From Symsagittifera roscoffensis (Eukaryota; Xenacoelomorpha; Acoela; Convolutidae): DNA of 64,000 nucleotides. A program made the position numbers and the translations under genes. The stretch is from positions 6,167,954 through 6,231,953 of the forward strand of contig NC_087066.1 of assembly GCF_963678635.1 (NCBI RefSeq), in the 5' to 3' direction. Shown here piece after piece: positions 18,801 to 29,370 of the stretch. The notes under the pieces are model-generated. The model was not told the DNA's origin. It ran no database searches and saw only the letters and a list, made by a program, of their open reading frames with translations. Positions within the stretch are counted from its first letter, which is position 1. Each line of letters starts with the position of its first letter.

Positions 18801-19385
18801 CTTGTGTTTCTCAAGGTCAAACTTCCAAATATGACCGACTGGCACATATTCGGTCCTTCAAGCATGAGGGATGCCGCCAATAAACAATATTGGAGGAATT
18901 AAGTCAAGTCAGCATTTAATGCATTGTTATTAAAGGTATTTACTTCAACCGTCCATCCTCTACAGCAGCACTAATTGAATTGTCTATGAATTGCGTCTTA
19001 CGCAATGATCTGCAACCCCGTATACAAAGGATAGCGCTCCTGAGCAGCACGAAGCTTATCTTAGTTCTTATCTAGTTTATTGTTTCTGCGCAGCTTCCGT
19101 GCCTTTTTTCACTAAGTTTTCAGCTATGAGCTGCATTGTCCGAGTAGCTGCTGGTGCGGCACCACCACTGCAGCCAAAAATGTACTACCATTATGCAAGT
19201 GTGAGTCATGCAATTTGTGAGTAGTATACAATCTATTTACACAAACATCGCTATCAATTCATCTTCCAATAAATCTAAATTGTTTCCACAATATTTTCTC
19301 AGGGTCTCGGGAAGGAATCTTCACAGATAAAGAGATAGAAAACATATCTGAATTTCGATATCCTGACTGCTGAATCTTTGATGGA
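18801..19385. other. Unassigned stretch between two LTR-like copies
   Basis: About 585 bases without a convincing ORF and without a repeat I can match elsewhere in the window. Confidence 0.4.
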
Positions 19386-21168
19386 TGTAACAGTCGCCTA
19401 CTTAAGTCACATATGAGGTTAAAGAAAAATAGGCCTATAACCATTGGCTCAAGAGTCAGGGACACTATCTCTTGTGTTTTTCTACCTCGAACGGTCGGAG
19501 CCCATGCGGCTCACTTGCGACATGATAGTAAAACCCTCGTTACAGCTTAAAGGCCACTACCGAAATACCTTCCTCCACTCTAGAAAAAAAGAACGTCCCC
19601 ATACTTAAGTCTCAAAATACCCAAAATACGCGAACGCCGTTAAAAACAGGGTCGGAACATTCCGTCTTAGTTACATTTTATAAGACCGTGGAATTTTGAT
19701 CCAATTCAGATGGATCATCTTGAAACTCTCCTTAGCTCAACATAACAAAAATAAAACGAATTCTAGAAATTTAAATTGGGTACTTACATACCGGCACACT
19801 CTAGAATTGGAGTAACTAAATTAATCAACAACTCTAGCATAAATGAAATTGAGTTTGACTCGAGGAGTTTAAACTTAATAAAGTCTAGCTTGAGAAATGA
19901 GTTTTGACTTGAGAATTAAGTTTTGGGGCTGGACCATTGGGAGACTTTGTGACATTCGACCAAAATGGACAAAAATGCAGTTTTGGATGGTTAGCCGCTG
20001 ACCTGGAGAAATGGCCTTTTTAGAAGATTAGCAGTGTTGCTTAGACGATTAGAAGAATCGTGAAGGCCAGAAGATTCTGGAATTTTTAAGTTTTAAAAAT
20101 TCGATTTGTGACGTCACACTTCCGAGAAACGTCAGAAACGGCCATTTTAGGGGAAAATCAAAAAAGAAACACAACGACAATAGTTGCGATACAGATAACA
20201 ACGAGAAATAGAAAATCACAACAAAGAATTAACAGAGACCGCTCCGTGTTGTAACGATTGTGTGGCTACAATCGTTGTAGAGCTATTCTCACCAACGGTG
20301 AAGGGTGGTAAAACAGTGAATCCAGCCTTCCGGAGAGGAAATAAAAACGTTGGGTTGATGAAGGGTTGATCCATCTTCGATGGAGATGATGATTTTTATC
20401 TACTGAACAAAAACAATAGTAATATAATGAATAGTAGTAGCCCTGTTTTTAGGAGTGACCTCGTGGTCTGGGGATATTGACACCCAGCCATGAGCTCACT
20501 ATTCTTGCATATAGATAAGTTAATTTGAGTGTTTTGACCAAGTTAAGATCGAAAATTCACGTTCCAGGAAGGGTGGGGTATCGGCCGTCTCCTCGTTCCC
20601 TGAGAGGTTTGTAAACAAAAACACTTAAAGAGTTACAAAAAACCAAACAAAAAGTAGTATAGTACCCAAGAAAAACAAAGACATAAAAAATAACCGAAAA
20701 AACCAAAAACAGTAGAGAAAAAAGTAGATCAGTAGAAATCATCCCCCCAGACGAGATGTGATCCCTTCCTCCCGTTTGTTGTTGTTAGATATATTGTTGT
20801 TACCGACATTTATATCAGTTACGATCAAGTTTGTGGCCCGTTTGTGAGGCTTGTACTGTAGGGTGACTTGAGTATTTAAGCACGTTAATGCTAATTTGCG
20901 CTCAATCCGGAAGGGTCTCGGGATTAGTGGAGAAGACTGATCCGGCAAGCAGTTCAAGGAGCAACAAGAGGGGGCTCAACGACAACAACAAGCGACTGTT
21001 GGGTATCGTCAACAACTTCTGTATCCCTTTTTGTACAAAAAGTAAAATAGTAGTCTGTGGGGGCTCGACAGTGCTGCACTGTAGTTACCCTTCACCGAAC
21101 TGCGAATTTCCGAGTTAAGCACCTTAACTCGGAGGTTGAACAAGCCCGAAGGGTATAGTGTTACTAGT
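19386..21168 (+). repeat. LTR-like repeat copy Y2, probable 5' LTR of E2
   Basis: It begins TGTAACAGTCGCC at 19,386. The first ~550 bases match X1 and X3. From ~19,935 to ~20,550 it matches, in inverted orientation, the segment 24,960-25,690 (Y1). The Y1 copy ends GGGCGAGTGTTACA in this orientation, so a full LTR would have 13-base inverted ends TGTAACA(G/C)TCGCC. A decayed version of such an end (AGGGTATAGTGTTACTA) occurs near 21,150-21,168, so I place the right limit there tentatively. It contains a TGACGTCA palindrome at ~20,109 and a conserved hairpin at 20,251-20,279. Confidence 0.5.
20251..20279. promoter_or_regulatory. Conserved hairpin in LTR-like repeat (copy Y2)
   Basis: AACGATTGT, a 6-base loop, then ACAATCGTT. 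The homologous position in the inverted copy Y1 (25,331-25,358) is also a hairpin, with a compensatory base-pair change. It lies next to a conserved GA(A/G)CGGTCTCTG-type block. Likely an RNA structure in the R/U5 or leader part of the LTR. Confidence 0.55.
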
Positions 21169-22348
21169 ATTATTAATTATAACGCCTATTTTATTACTCC
21201 TATATCGTTTTCAGTGGAAAACATAATAAGCGGACCGGTTTTTAGGGTCAAAATAGCGATATTTTGATCCCCCCACAAATCGCGATTTTCGAGATCAATA
21301 TTTCGTGATTCGCGAAATCGATATTTTTTGAAACGGAAAAAAGCGCCAATTTAGCGTTTTACATCGCAATTGTACTATTATAATAGGTAGAACCGGTTGA
21401 GTTTAGTTCAGAAGTGAATGGAACTATTTGGGCACCAAAAACCGAATTTTCGTGATTTTTGAATAAACGAAACACTACAAAATAAGAATTTTTGTTTGAA
21501 ATTTTTGAGTTAAGATAGTAAAAATTGTTGTTCGGACAACGTCCACTAGTGAATTGGCAGGTTTCAAAACCCGTTTGCCGATGATAACCTTCCGGGTAAC
21601 AGAGAAATCGAACTTAACGTGTTTGATTTAGTGGATTCATCAATCCGGAGGCGTCCGAATAGCATAGTTTTTCGCTAATTTTTTCAGCTAGAGCGTTTTA
21701 GATCGGGATTTTTGCATTGAACTAGAAGATTATAGGCCTTGTGAGCTCGGATCAATAGTTTTTAGGTTGAATAGAACAGAATTGCGAAAAAAAAGTTAGG
21801 CGGAACCTATAAGAGAGGAATTTTTTGACTTTAGAAAAAAGACGTTTTGGTTAATAACTTTGGAACTACTAGACAGATCCAGTTGATCTTGGTACCATTA
21901 GATCAAAAATTAGTTGAGCTTACTAATAGAAACATCAATTATTCAAAAAAAAGTGTGAAAATTTTTGAAGGTTGTTTTTAGCAAACTCACTTATTCGGGA
22001 AGGTAGACCCTTCACGTTTTACAAAAATTTTTGGGAAAGCCCTTACTCCCCTACCAAAAACTAGTAACGGTCAAATAAGGCAATTATACGCTGTTCTAGA
22101 CAAAAAGGAAAGACTAAGGTCACCAGAAAACCTTAGTCAAGTCGAAACTAGGCTAGCGATAAGACCCTTCAACGTTAGGGTGAATCGTCAAATAAGAGGC
22201 TTAACTTCAATCCGGAAGGGTCTTGGGAAAGACGATACACCCTATCTAGTTAGTTCGAACAGCATAATAGCATCGGAGAACGTATCCGGAAGGGTATCGG
22301 GTGAAAATTTAGAAAGTTTCCGAGAAGCTGTTTTTACAAACCCGGAGG
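21169..22348. other. E2 leader, non-coding
   Basis: About 1.2 kb between the putative LTR and the 25-bp minisatellite. A+T-rich, with no ORF of interest. The words TCCGGAAGGGT recur at ~22,210, 22,285 and 22,380 and grade into the minisatellite. No clear primer-binding site. Confidence 0.4.
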
Positions 22349-22582
22349 GGTCCCAATCCGGAGGAGACTCAATTTTGCCAATCCGGAAGGGTCCTATTTT
22401 TGTCAATTTGGAGGGGTCCTATTTTTGCCAATCCCGAGGGGTCCTAATTTTGGCAAACCGGAGGGGTCTTGTTTTTACCAATCCGGTGGGGTACTGTTTT
22501 TGTCGATCCGGAGGGGTACTGTTTTTGTCAATCCGGAGGGGTACTGTTTTTGTCAATCCGGAGTGGTATTGTTTTTGTTAAG
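22345..22582. repeat. 25-bp minisatellite in the E2 leader
   Basis: About nine copies of a 25-base unit, consensus CCGGAGGGGTACTGTTTTTGTCAAT with an early variant (GGGTCCTATTTTTGCC). The copies become more uniform toward the right. Like the E1 minisatellite, it lies between the LTR and gag. Short ORFs across it are artefacts. Confidence 0.88.
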
Positions 22583-23331
22583 GACTTACGTAAACAGAAG
22601 AAAAGATATTAGTGAGGTATTAGGTTATTAAGAGACAGCCTAGGAACCAGTGACTGCACTGGTAACTTGCCTTTTATAAAAGCCAGACCAAAACTAAACA
22701 GGTCTAAACTCGGGTATTCGCGACACTAAGTCTAAACTAAAAAAGTGTGTGTAACTCGTTGGTGTGGATTGAAATCCAAATCATTTTTGAGAAAAGTGAT
22801 TGCTCTGAGGACTGTAGTAGGTCCAACTCGGGTAGTCTGAAGGCAGATAGAAAACACAGGACTAGGTGGGTGCAATAGACGCCCACTTGAAAAAGTTACT
22901 GCTTTCAAGTTTTGTCTGTTTGGTGCAGCACCAAGCAGGGAAAACTCTTTCTTTTGAAACAAGTTCGACTATTGTATTGCGACTGACTAAAAATACAAAA
23001 CAGATACGGTTTTCATAGAAAATGTTGTTATATTGTTTTTTTTTGGTTTTAAATCAATAAAATTTGTGCTTGATTGGGTAGTGAGAACACTATCTTTTAA
23101 ATAGACTGATATCATCATACTGTGCTAGCTCTCATATCTTACGATTAATAATTGATTATTGTGAATGAATTGTATACACGCTGCACTTTGATAATTTACA
23201 AGGATTCGTGATCACTATTTATGAGAAAATTTTGGAATTTGTTGTGTTCTGTTATTATTATCAGTAGTCAAACTAAAAGGATACTAGCAATCGAATTGAG
23301 TGTGTAGGCAGTAAGAAGTGATAAATTAAAA
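22583..23331. other. E2 leader, gag-proximal
   Basis: Non-coding. The last ~90 bases (from TATTATCAGTAGTCAAAC) match the region upstream of E3 gag (to ~37,010), so the leader is shared at least that far. Otherwise nothing recognised. Confidence 0.45.
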
Positions 23332-24772
23332 ATGAGTCTAGACAAGTCGGGGATACCAAAACTAAGTGATAGTTCCAGGAAACTCATACCGGAGGAACAG
23401 AGGAAAGCAATGAACGACCCTTTTGTGGAAAGGATCACGCGAACCCGGACCAACAAAGGGGAGACGGGTTCAGGCAGAAGGATTGAGACCAGGAGTGAAA
23501 ACCTTCAGAGGGGCAAAAGGCAATGTTAGAAATAGAGGTCTATCTGGACCAGGCCATGGATGAGAACCAGGAGAGACATGGACCGGAGGGGAGGGGAAAC
23601 AGAAGACTGGCGAGTGAATCTACTCCGGTAGAACAAGGCCAAGATTTTGCCACTTCCACCGGGACACTGGGCCGAGAAGAGATGTCGGAACTGTCCGACA
23701 CCTCTACTGAAATTGTGGCAACTAGAAGATCACCCACTGACAACACCGTGATGGCAGGCGTGACGGAGAAACAGGCAACGTCCTGATCGTTTTCAGAAAG
23801 AGTGAAAAACACTTTCGGAAACATCTTTCCATTTACCATGGGGGCGGGTACAGGCGATGAAGGAGAATCCCAGGATGAAGAAGAGGACAATGACGAGCAA
23901 GTGGACTTTGGATCTCAAGTCAGCCTCAATAGTTCGACCCAGGAGAATGAGCCATACACCAACAGAGAGACTGGAACCATGGACCAAATTGGTTTAGTGA
24001 GGACAATAAGCAAAACCACAAACACATCAGGCCAGTCAGGAGACTTTGTGAGCATGACAAATTTGGAAACGAGAACTGGGGAGAATAGAAACACAGGGCT
24101 AAGCAACGCACCGGCGGTTCCAGAGGTGGATAATGAAAAGACTTCGAGGCAGAGAATCAAAGCCCGAATCTCGACCAGCACCAAGCTACCTGGGATCGAC
24201 AGGGTGACACCGCCACATGTGACGCCACTAGTGGATAACGGAGCAGCAATTGAAGAAGACTTGACCAACATAGTGGGCAGCATAAGAGAACAAAATGAAC
24301 AGATGTCCATAAGAATGAATAAACTAGAAAGAACAGTCCAAGTCGAAAGAGAAAGTCTGCGGGAAGAAATAAACCGCAATAGACAGGAAGTTGGTAGAAG
24401 CAAAAAACGCTTGAACGAAAGAACGGATGGACGCTTGGCGAAGAACTTGTCGCGAATGACAAGGGAAGCGGAGCAAAGAGAGTTACGGTTAACGACGACA
24501 TGGAGAAATTGAGAATTCAACAAGAGCAGACTCTTGGGACTCTTGACACAAAGATAGATGCGATGATGGAGAGGCGAACTCAGGCTATCATGGATAGGCT
24601 GGACGGGCTACTGGGCAGCAGGAGTCGATCAAAAGAAGGTAGACCGAGCTCGGGAGAACCCAATAGGGAGCCGAGGGTGAACTTCAATGGACAACAGAAC
24701 AGGAGGAGGACATATGGATCCACGAGCGGTAGGGGCAGTTCATCAGTCTATGCCACAGGGGATAATATGTAA
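23332..24772 (+). pseudogene. gag: E2 gag relic
   Basis: Four overlapping fragments make one gag. Bases 23,332-23,529 start MSLDKSGIPK. Bases 23,523-23,786 end at a TGA where E3 has Ser. Bases 23,802-24,512 lie in the same frame as the preceding fragment. Bases 24,500-24,772 follow a frameshift near 24,490. The N-terminal half is Ser/Thr/Glu-rich and acidic; residues near 24,270-24,600 form a coiled coil (REEINRNRQEVGRSKK, LDTKIDAMMERRTQAI). Alignment with E3 gag shows at least one nonsense codon and two indels. The start ATG at 23,332 is ATA in E3, which supports it as the ancestral start. The capsid and zinc-knuckle region is absent. Confidence 0.75.
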
Positions 24773-25695
24773 CACTCGCCCGGAAGTACATATCGACGGA
24801 AAGTAAAGCTAGGTGCTACGACGACTGATCAACGTCTAAACAGAGCTTTACATGCTTTTAACCGTCTCTACCAAAGCCAGTTCTTTTGGTGGTCTTTCTA
24901 ACATCGGGTCGACAAAAACGTTACTGCTTTCGGCTTCGGTCAAAACACTCAGATTAACTTAAATACATGCAGAACTAGTGAGCTCATGGCTGGGTCTCAG
25001 TATCCCCAGACCATGAGGTCACTCCTAAAATCAGGGCTACTACGATTTATTATATTACTATTGCTTTTGTTCAGTAGATAAAAATCATCATCTCCATCGA
25101 AGATGGATCAACCCTTTCCCCCAATTCTTAGCTTCTCATCCTTGCAAAATGAATTCAGATGTTAATTAAATTCAATTCAGGACATAATAAGGAAGCTGAA
25201 AGTTTGTATAAAAATAATATAACTTCCAGTCCCGAGAACCCTCCGGAATCTTGAATTCGGGGAAATAAGACCCTTATTCTCCTTCGGGAAGGCTGGTTTT
25301 CCACCCTTCACCGTTGTTCGCAACTGCCTTGCAACTATTGTAGCGACACAATAGTTGCAACTCGGAACGGTCTCTGCTACTTCCGTTTTCTCCGATTCTG
25401 ATTCTCATTTTTCTCGTTGTTGTCGTCGTCGCAACTAATGTTGTTGTGTTTTTATTCAGGTTTTTCTCCAAAATGGCCGTTTTTGACGTTTCTCAGAATT
25501 ATTACTTCATCATTTCGAATTTTTAAAATTTAAGAATTTCCGAATCCTTCCGCGTTCATGATATGTCTAATCGTCTGAAGAACGCTCTTAATCTTTCAAA
25601 ACTGCCACTTCGGAAGGTTCGCTGCTAAGAACTCGAAACTGCATTTTCGTCCATTCTGGTCGAATGTCTCATACTCCCCGGACAGCCCGGTCAAT
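24768..25695 (-). repeat. LTR-like repeat copy Y1, probable 3' LTR of E3
   Basis: On the plus strand it begins TGTAACACTCGCCCGG. Bases ~24,960-25,690 are an inverted match to 20,550-19,935 (shared blocks CCATGAGCTCAC, CATCTTCGATGGAGATGATG, GGAAGGCTGG, AAAATGGCCG). Read on the minus strand it ends GGGCGAGTGTTACA, as expected for the 3' LTR of E3. The 5' end of this LTR was not found and may have decayed in 25,700-26,400. Confidence 0.5.
25331..25358. promoter_or_regulatory. Conserved hairpin in LTR-like repeat (copy Y1)
   Basis: GCAACTATTGT, loop AGCGAC, then ACAATAGTTGC: 11 perfect base pairs. Compared with copy Y2 a T-A pair is replaced by G-C with both sides changed, which points to selection on RNA structure while the element was active. 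Confidence 0.55.
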
Positions 25696-26499
25696 GTCCT
25701 CATTGAATCTCGCAATGTTCGTAAAATTGGTACAGTGTCATCGAACAGAATTTACAAAATGCATGAAATCACTTTTATCCGCGTCATATCGACTCACTGC
25801 AGAATATAAATGGCATCATACTACATTGCTATAGCCTTCCAAATTCTTTCACTAATCTGCACATTGAGGATATGACTTAAGATAAAACATCTTTTCTGAC
25901 TTCCAATGTCAATGTCAAGACTTAAAACTTTTTCTCCTAGATTTTAAAAGATTTTGGTTTGCAGGACAGTCCTGCCAACCAACAAGCTAAAATTATCCTA
26001 CTATGCTTCTTCCCTTCGGAAATCCTGCTTATCATTGTCCTGAATTTGAAAATTAGGTAATTCTGTGGATAGAAAAAACAATGAAACAATCTCCCTCGTC
26101 AAGAGATTATCCAAGTCTTTCATGTCACCACAAAGTGATCAGTTTTCCTAGTTGATTAAAAACAATCATGCAGGCTGGAATATTTAAATTTACTCTTTGC
26201 TCAAGCCTTTCTAAATAATTAGTAAGTGTCTCTAAAGCCACTAACTAAAATCAAAATGCAAATTCATAAATGCAACAAATCCTTTGATGTTCAAAACTCA
26301 ACTAAATGTTTCAGTTTGCAATTACAATTTGGTTGCTTGGTCTCTCACTTGAGTTTTTCACACACATAAAACAATTCTGAGTTTTAACTTCTTCTTTTCA
26401 TCATTTCTTTGTTTCTCCTTTTTTCGTCGTTTAGAATTTCTAAGACTTCTAAATTTTTCTAAATTTCTTTCTTTTTGCATCTTGTTTTTCGGCCCTTTG
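25696..26499. other. A+T-rich stretch, no gene
   Basis: About 800 bases between the recognisable LTR part and the end of the E3 second ORF. Probably E3 3' untranslated region and decayed LTR. Nothing specific is visible apart from A+T-richness. Confidence 0.35.
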
Positions 26500-27640
26500 T
26501 CAATTATCCATCTCCTCCTCCTGTGACACTGACTCTGCACTTTCAGTTTCTGTGTCTTGCAACACATCGTTAGCTATTCTGACGCTGTTGGAAGCAGTCC
26601 TCCAACACTTCTGCTCTTCTGCCCTCTGTTTACAACAAGGTAGGGGATCCACGTTAGACTCTCTGTTCCTGCAGAAACTGTTGTGGAGACACAACGTCAC
26701 ATTTCTCTCCAAATCTTCCTTCAACATCTCTTCCTTTTCCTTTCAACTATGTTCACTTCTCCTGGAATTTTTTTTCACAGCGGTGGTCAGTGCATTCCGA
26801 TGAGTCACGAAAGCTCGCTTGAAAGCTCCTGCCCCAATGTCCAGCTGATACCCACTGTACACTCTGCCGTGCTTCGACATATGCTTTTTCGTACAACCAT
26901 GCAGTCATATTGGCTCTAAACCATGGCATCAATCGTCTTCTCGCCCATATCTTTTTCACTTCCATCGGAATGTTTAGAATCTTGCACCTTGTCTCAAAAA
27001 GATCTAAATCTTCTAGACAATCCAATTTCTGCAATTGTTCTCTCGTTGGCGCCTCCTCTCTGTTGTTCTCTTTCACATGACTTTATCTTCCTCCTTGCTG
27101 AGCATGGTCTTAGTCATCTCATCCAGCTCCTTTCTGGTCTTCTCCAGCTCATCTTTCATCCCATCTAGATCTTGCATGGTTCGGTTCGTTTGAACCCCTC
27201 GTTCTACTTTCGCCCTCTTTGGTGGCACAGCTGCTCTCAGTGGTGAACTAGACGAGGCAGCCTCGCTGTTCATCTCTTGATGCATCCTCGTCAGCCCAGA
27301 CTTGGGCTTGGAGGGAAAAGGCATTTCACCTGGTTGATAAGTCCTAGAATTTCCCAATCCAGGCTCGTTCGCCAAGTAACTCCCTGAGAGAGCCCCGTTT
27401 CTCCACCTCATCACTCTCATGTTCGGGCGGTCTAGTACTCCCCTCTCTCCGTATGCTGCCATCAATAGGACTTCCATGGGGCGGTCCCCACGGTTGTCAT
27501 GCCCCAAGATGTTTATCATGACTACCGACGGGTCATCCAGAGCGAAGTCTCGATCCATTAGCCGATGCTAGATCGCACCTACCATTGGTCCCACATGTGC
27601 CTCTGCCAGGTCCATCAATTCATCCAAGTTGAAGTTATCC
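26500..27640 (-). pseudogene. E3 second ORF, shortened and broken
   Basis: It starts at an ATG near 27,639 (MDNFNLDEL), meets an in-frame TAG, and continues as the 161-codon frame 27,558-27,073. Blocks LDEL, VMINILG and EVLLMA match the first segment of the E1 second ORF (6,519-6,175), followed by a Lys/Glu coiled coil (LDGMKDELEKTRKELDEM). Two further fragments, 27,076-26,753 (CLEDLDLFETRCKILNIPM, FRANMTAWLYEKAY) and 26,727-26,500 (ending SVSQEEEMDN), lie in other frames and have no match I can see in E1. The SGNH domain and the >4 kb downstream of it in E1 are missing. Either E3 never had them or they were deleted. Confidence 0.55.
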
Positions 27641-27937
27641 ATTCTCTTTTCAGGTTTGTTTCGATTTGATTCTATGATTTGACTCAAGTGAGCAATTAAA
27701 TGATCAATCAGAATCTAGAAAAGAGGTCACGAATATCACACTTGTCAGTTTCACTTTAACTTCGTTAAAATTTATTTAAAACTGTCAGGTAAAAAGATTT
27801 TGATCCTAAAATTCATAAAAATCAACCGGTCTCTAAAATTTTGGAATTCGATCTAAGATTGGACAGTCAAAACTTTGGATCTATTCCTAAGATCGTCATA
27901 CAGTTGTTCATGGTCACTAACTGCTTACCCAAGATCC

Positions 27938-27986
27938 TAATAACATAACACATAACATAAGATAACATAACATAACATAACACACA
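27938..27986. repeat. Microsatellite, AACAT-type pentamer
   Basis: An imperfect run of AACAT/ACATA units (about 9 copies) in the gap between the E3 pol and second ORF. Confidence 0.85.
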
Positions 27987-28037
27987 TATCACACACTACA
28001 TATTTTAGTCTAACACCCTTATGCACGTCACCTCAAC

Positions 28038-28711
28038 TCAGCCTATACTTAAGTAATATTTCTTATGTAAGTATACCTGTATATTAGTATCAGAGAAGAT
28101 TACGTGTATGAGCGCGTACAATTCCCGAGGATGCAGTCGTCCTCTGTTCGAATCATACACTGGAAACGGAAGCTCCTTCACTACCATTTCCACAAGGAAG
28201 TCTCTCAGCCTCGTCAAGGACAAGACTAGGTTTTCCGGGTTCACGTGCCGCTTCTCCGTCGCCCTCGTCACCAAGAAGCATTGGTATGTTTCCGGTATCT
28301 GTGACGCCGCGGGGCAAGGCTGCTATCCCCCCATACTCCTGGTCTTTGCTTCCAAAGGAATTCTATGTTTTTATATTCTCTTTTAAAATCTGTCGTTAAC
28401 GCTGTTCTAAAACTCATGTCTGCTGTGATTGCTATCGCACATGTTCTATTTGTGAGTATGAAAACACGATCTGTTTATATTATGCTACTTGAGTATTCGT
28501 TTGGTAAGTTAAAATATGACTCAACCACCCTCCCTATGTCAGGTTTCTTAGGTTCTTCGCCTGTTTCTGCTTCTAAGTCTCCTGTCTCTCTTGTTATTCC
28601 TAATTTTTTTATTATCAAGTTTTCAGTGTGGGTCCTATCCCCACTCCCCGGAAAAAAACATCCATCGACGTCCCCGTTGATCGCACACCGGATATCAAGT
28701 CGAGGTTGCAA
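28038..28711 (-). pseudogene. pol: E3 macro-domain-like module, broken
   Basis: Three frames together match the C terminus of the E1 integrase protein. Bases 28,711-28,475 give the linker (GDRTHTENLIIKKLG, LPNEYSSSII) and end at a TAA. The same frame then gives NRTCAIAITADMSF, FKREYKNIEFLWKQRPG, then two indels. Bases 28,274-28,038 give FLVTRATEKRHV, LTRLRDFLVEM, PVYDSNRGRLHPRELYALI and VYLHKKYYLSIG. Strong conservation of the same blocks in two divergent families shows the module was under selection. It resembles TARG1-type macro domains (ADP-ribose binding), without the usual Gly-rich loop. Confidence 0.65.
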
Positions 28712-28731
28712 GCCGGAATGAGTAGTTTCCC

Positions 28732-29355
28732 TTACTGGGCAGCCCAGGAAGGCTCATCTCGTTCGGTTTTCCTGTATTTCATGCTTTCACGATCTACATC
28801 CCGAATCGTGACACTGGTCTCTTTGGGGTCTGATGTCATTTCGTTCAGCCACTCCAAGACTCGCAGATTTGTGAGATCTTGTTCGTAGGACTCCTGTTGC
28901 TCGTCGTCGAAGAATTCTACCTCGGGTTTCGACCGGTCCTCGATCCATTCCTTGTCTTGATCATCTACTATGTCGATGTCTTGTGACACTATTATTCCTT
29001 CTAGACCTACCACTTCTTCCCCTATCTTTTTCAGATCTATCCTGTCTACTACAAAGTCGTCACCGTAAGGGTTATATTTCTTTTTGGGTCTTGTCCCGTC
29101 ATTCTGTCGAGTCTGTATCGTGAACGGAAGATCTGGTTCCAAGTTCTTGGGAACCTCCATCTGTTCGGGATCCTGCCAGTCTTCTTCTGCGTAGGGTAAG
29201 GTTTCATCGTCTGCTTCGATCACCTCATTTCGATCCAGGTCCAGTGGTGTACTTGTTCCTTCCTCTACGACTTCGTTTCCATCGTTCTTCTCCCTGGTGC
29301 CCTTCTCGTTGACCTCACAAGCAGGGTCCATTATTAGATAATCCTCTTCTTCCAT
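28732..29355 (-). CDS. E3 acidic linker between integrase and macro-like module
   Basis: This 207-residue frame is extremely acidic (EEEDYLIMDP, EADDETLPYAEEDWQDPEQ, QDIDIVDDQDKEW) with no enzyme motif. It lies just after the integrase stop and before the macro-like module, and its last residues (SMKYRKTERDEPSWAAQ) align with the start of the corresponding E1 segment (KYMKAEDPLFG). E1 lost this linker by an in-frame deletion. It was probably part of the Pol polyprotein, or a separate product. The start Met is uncertain because the integrase stop just upstream may be a mutation or a real boundary. Confidence 0.55.
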   Translation of the reverse strand: MEEEDYLIMDPACEVNEKGTREKNDGNEVVEEGTSTPLDLDRNEVIEADDETLPYAEEDWQDPEQMEVPKNLEPDLPFTIQTRQNDGTRPKKKYNPYGDDFVVDRIDLKKIGEEVVGLEGIIVSQDIDIVDDQDKEWIEDRSKPEVEFFDDEQQESYEQDLTNLRVLEWLNEMTSDPKETSVTIRDVDRESMKYRKTERDEPSWAAQ

Positions 29356-29370
29356 GTCTGCGGGTATACA

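Larger units (their letters stand above)
19386..24767 (+). mobile_element. E2: plus-strand Gypsy-type element relic (LTR-leader-gag only)
   Basis: A plus-strand gag relic (23,332-24,767) sits downstream of a leader with a minisatellite and a putative LTR. Gag is nearly identical to that of E3, including acidic blocks such as DNDEQVDFGSQVSLNSSTQ. At 24,765 it stops abruptly where E3 gag reads on, and the LTR end TGTAACAC begins at once. No pol sequence in this orientation follows. It is either an internally deleted copy or the left half of an element interrupted by the E3 insertion. Confidence 0.6.
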
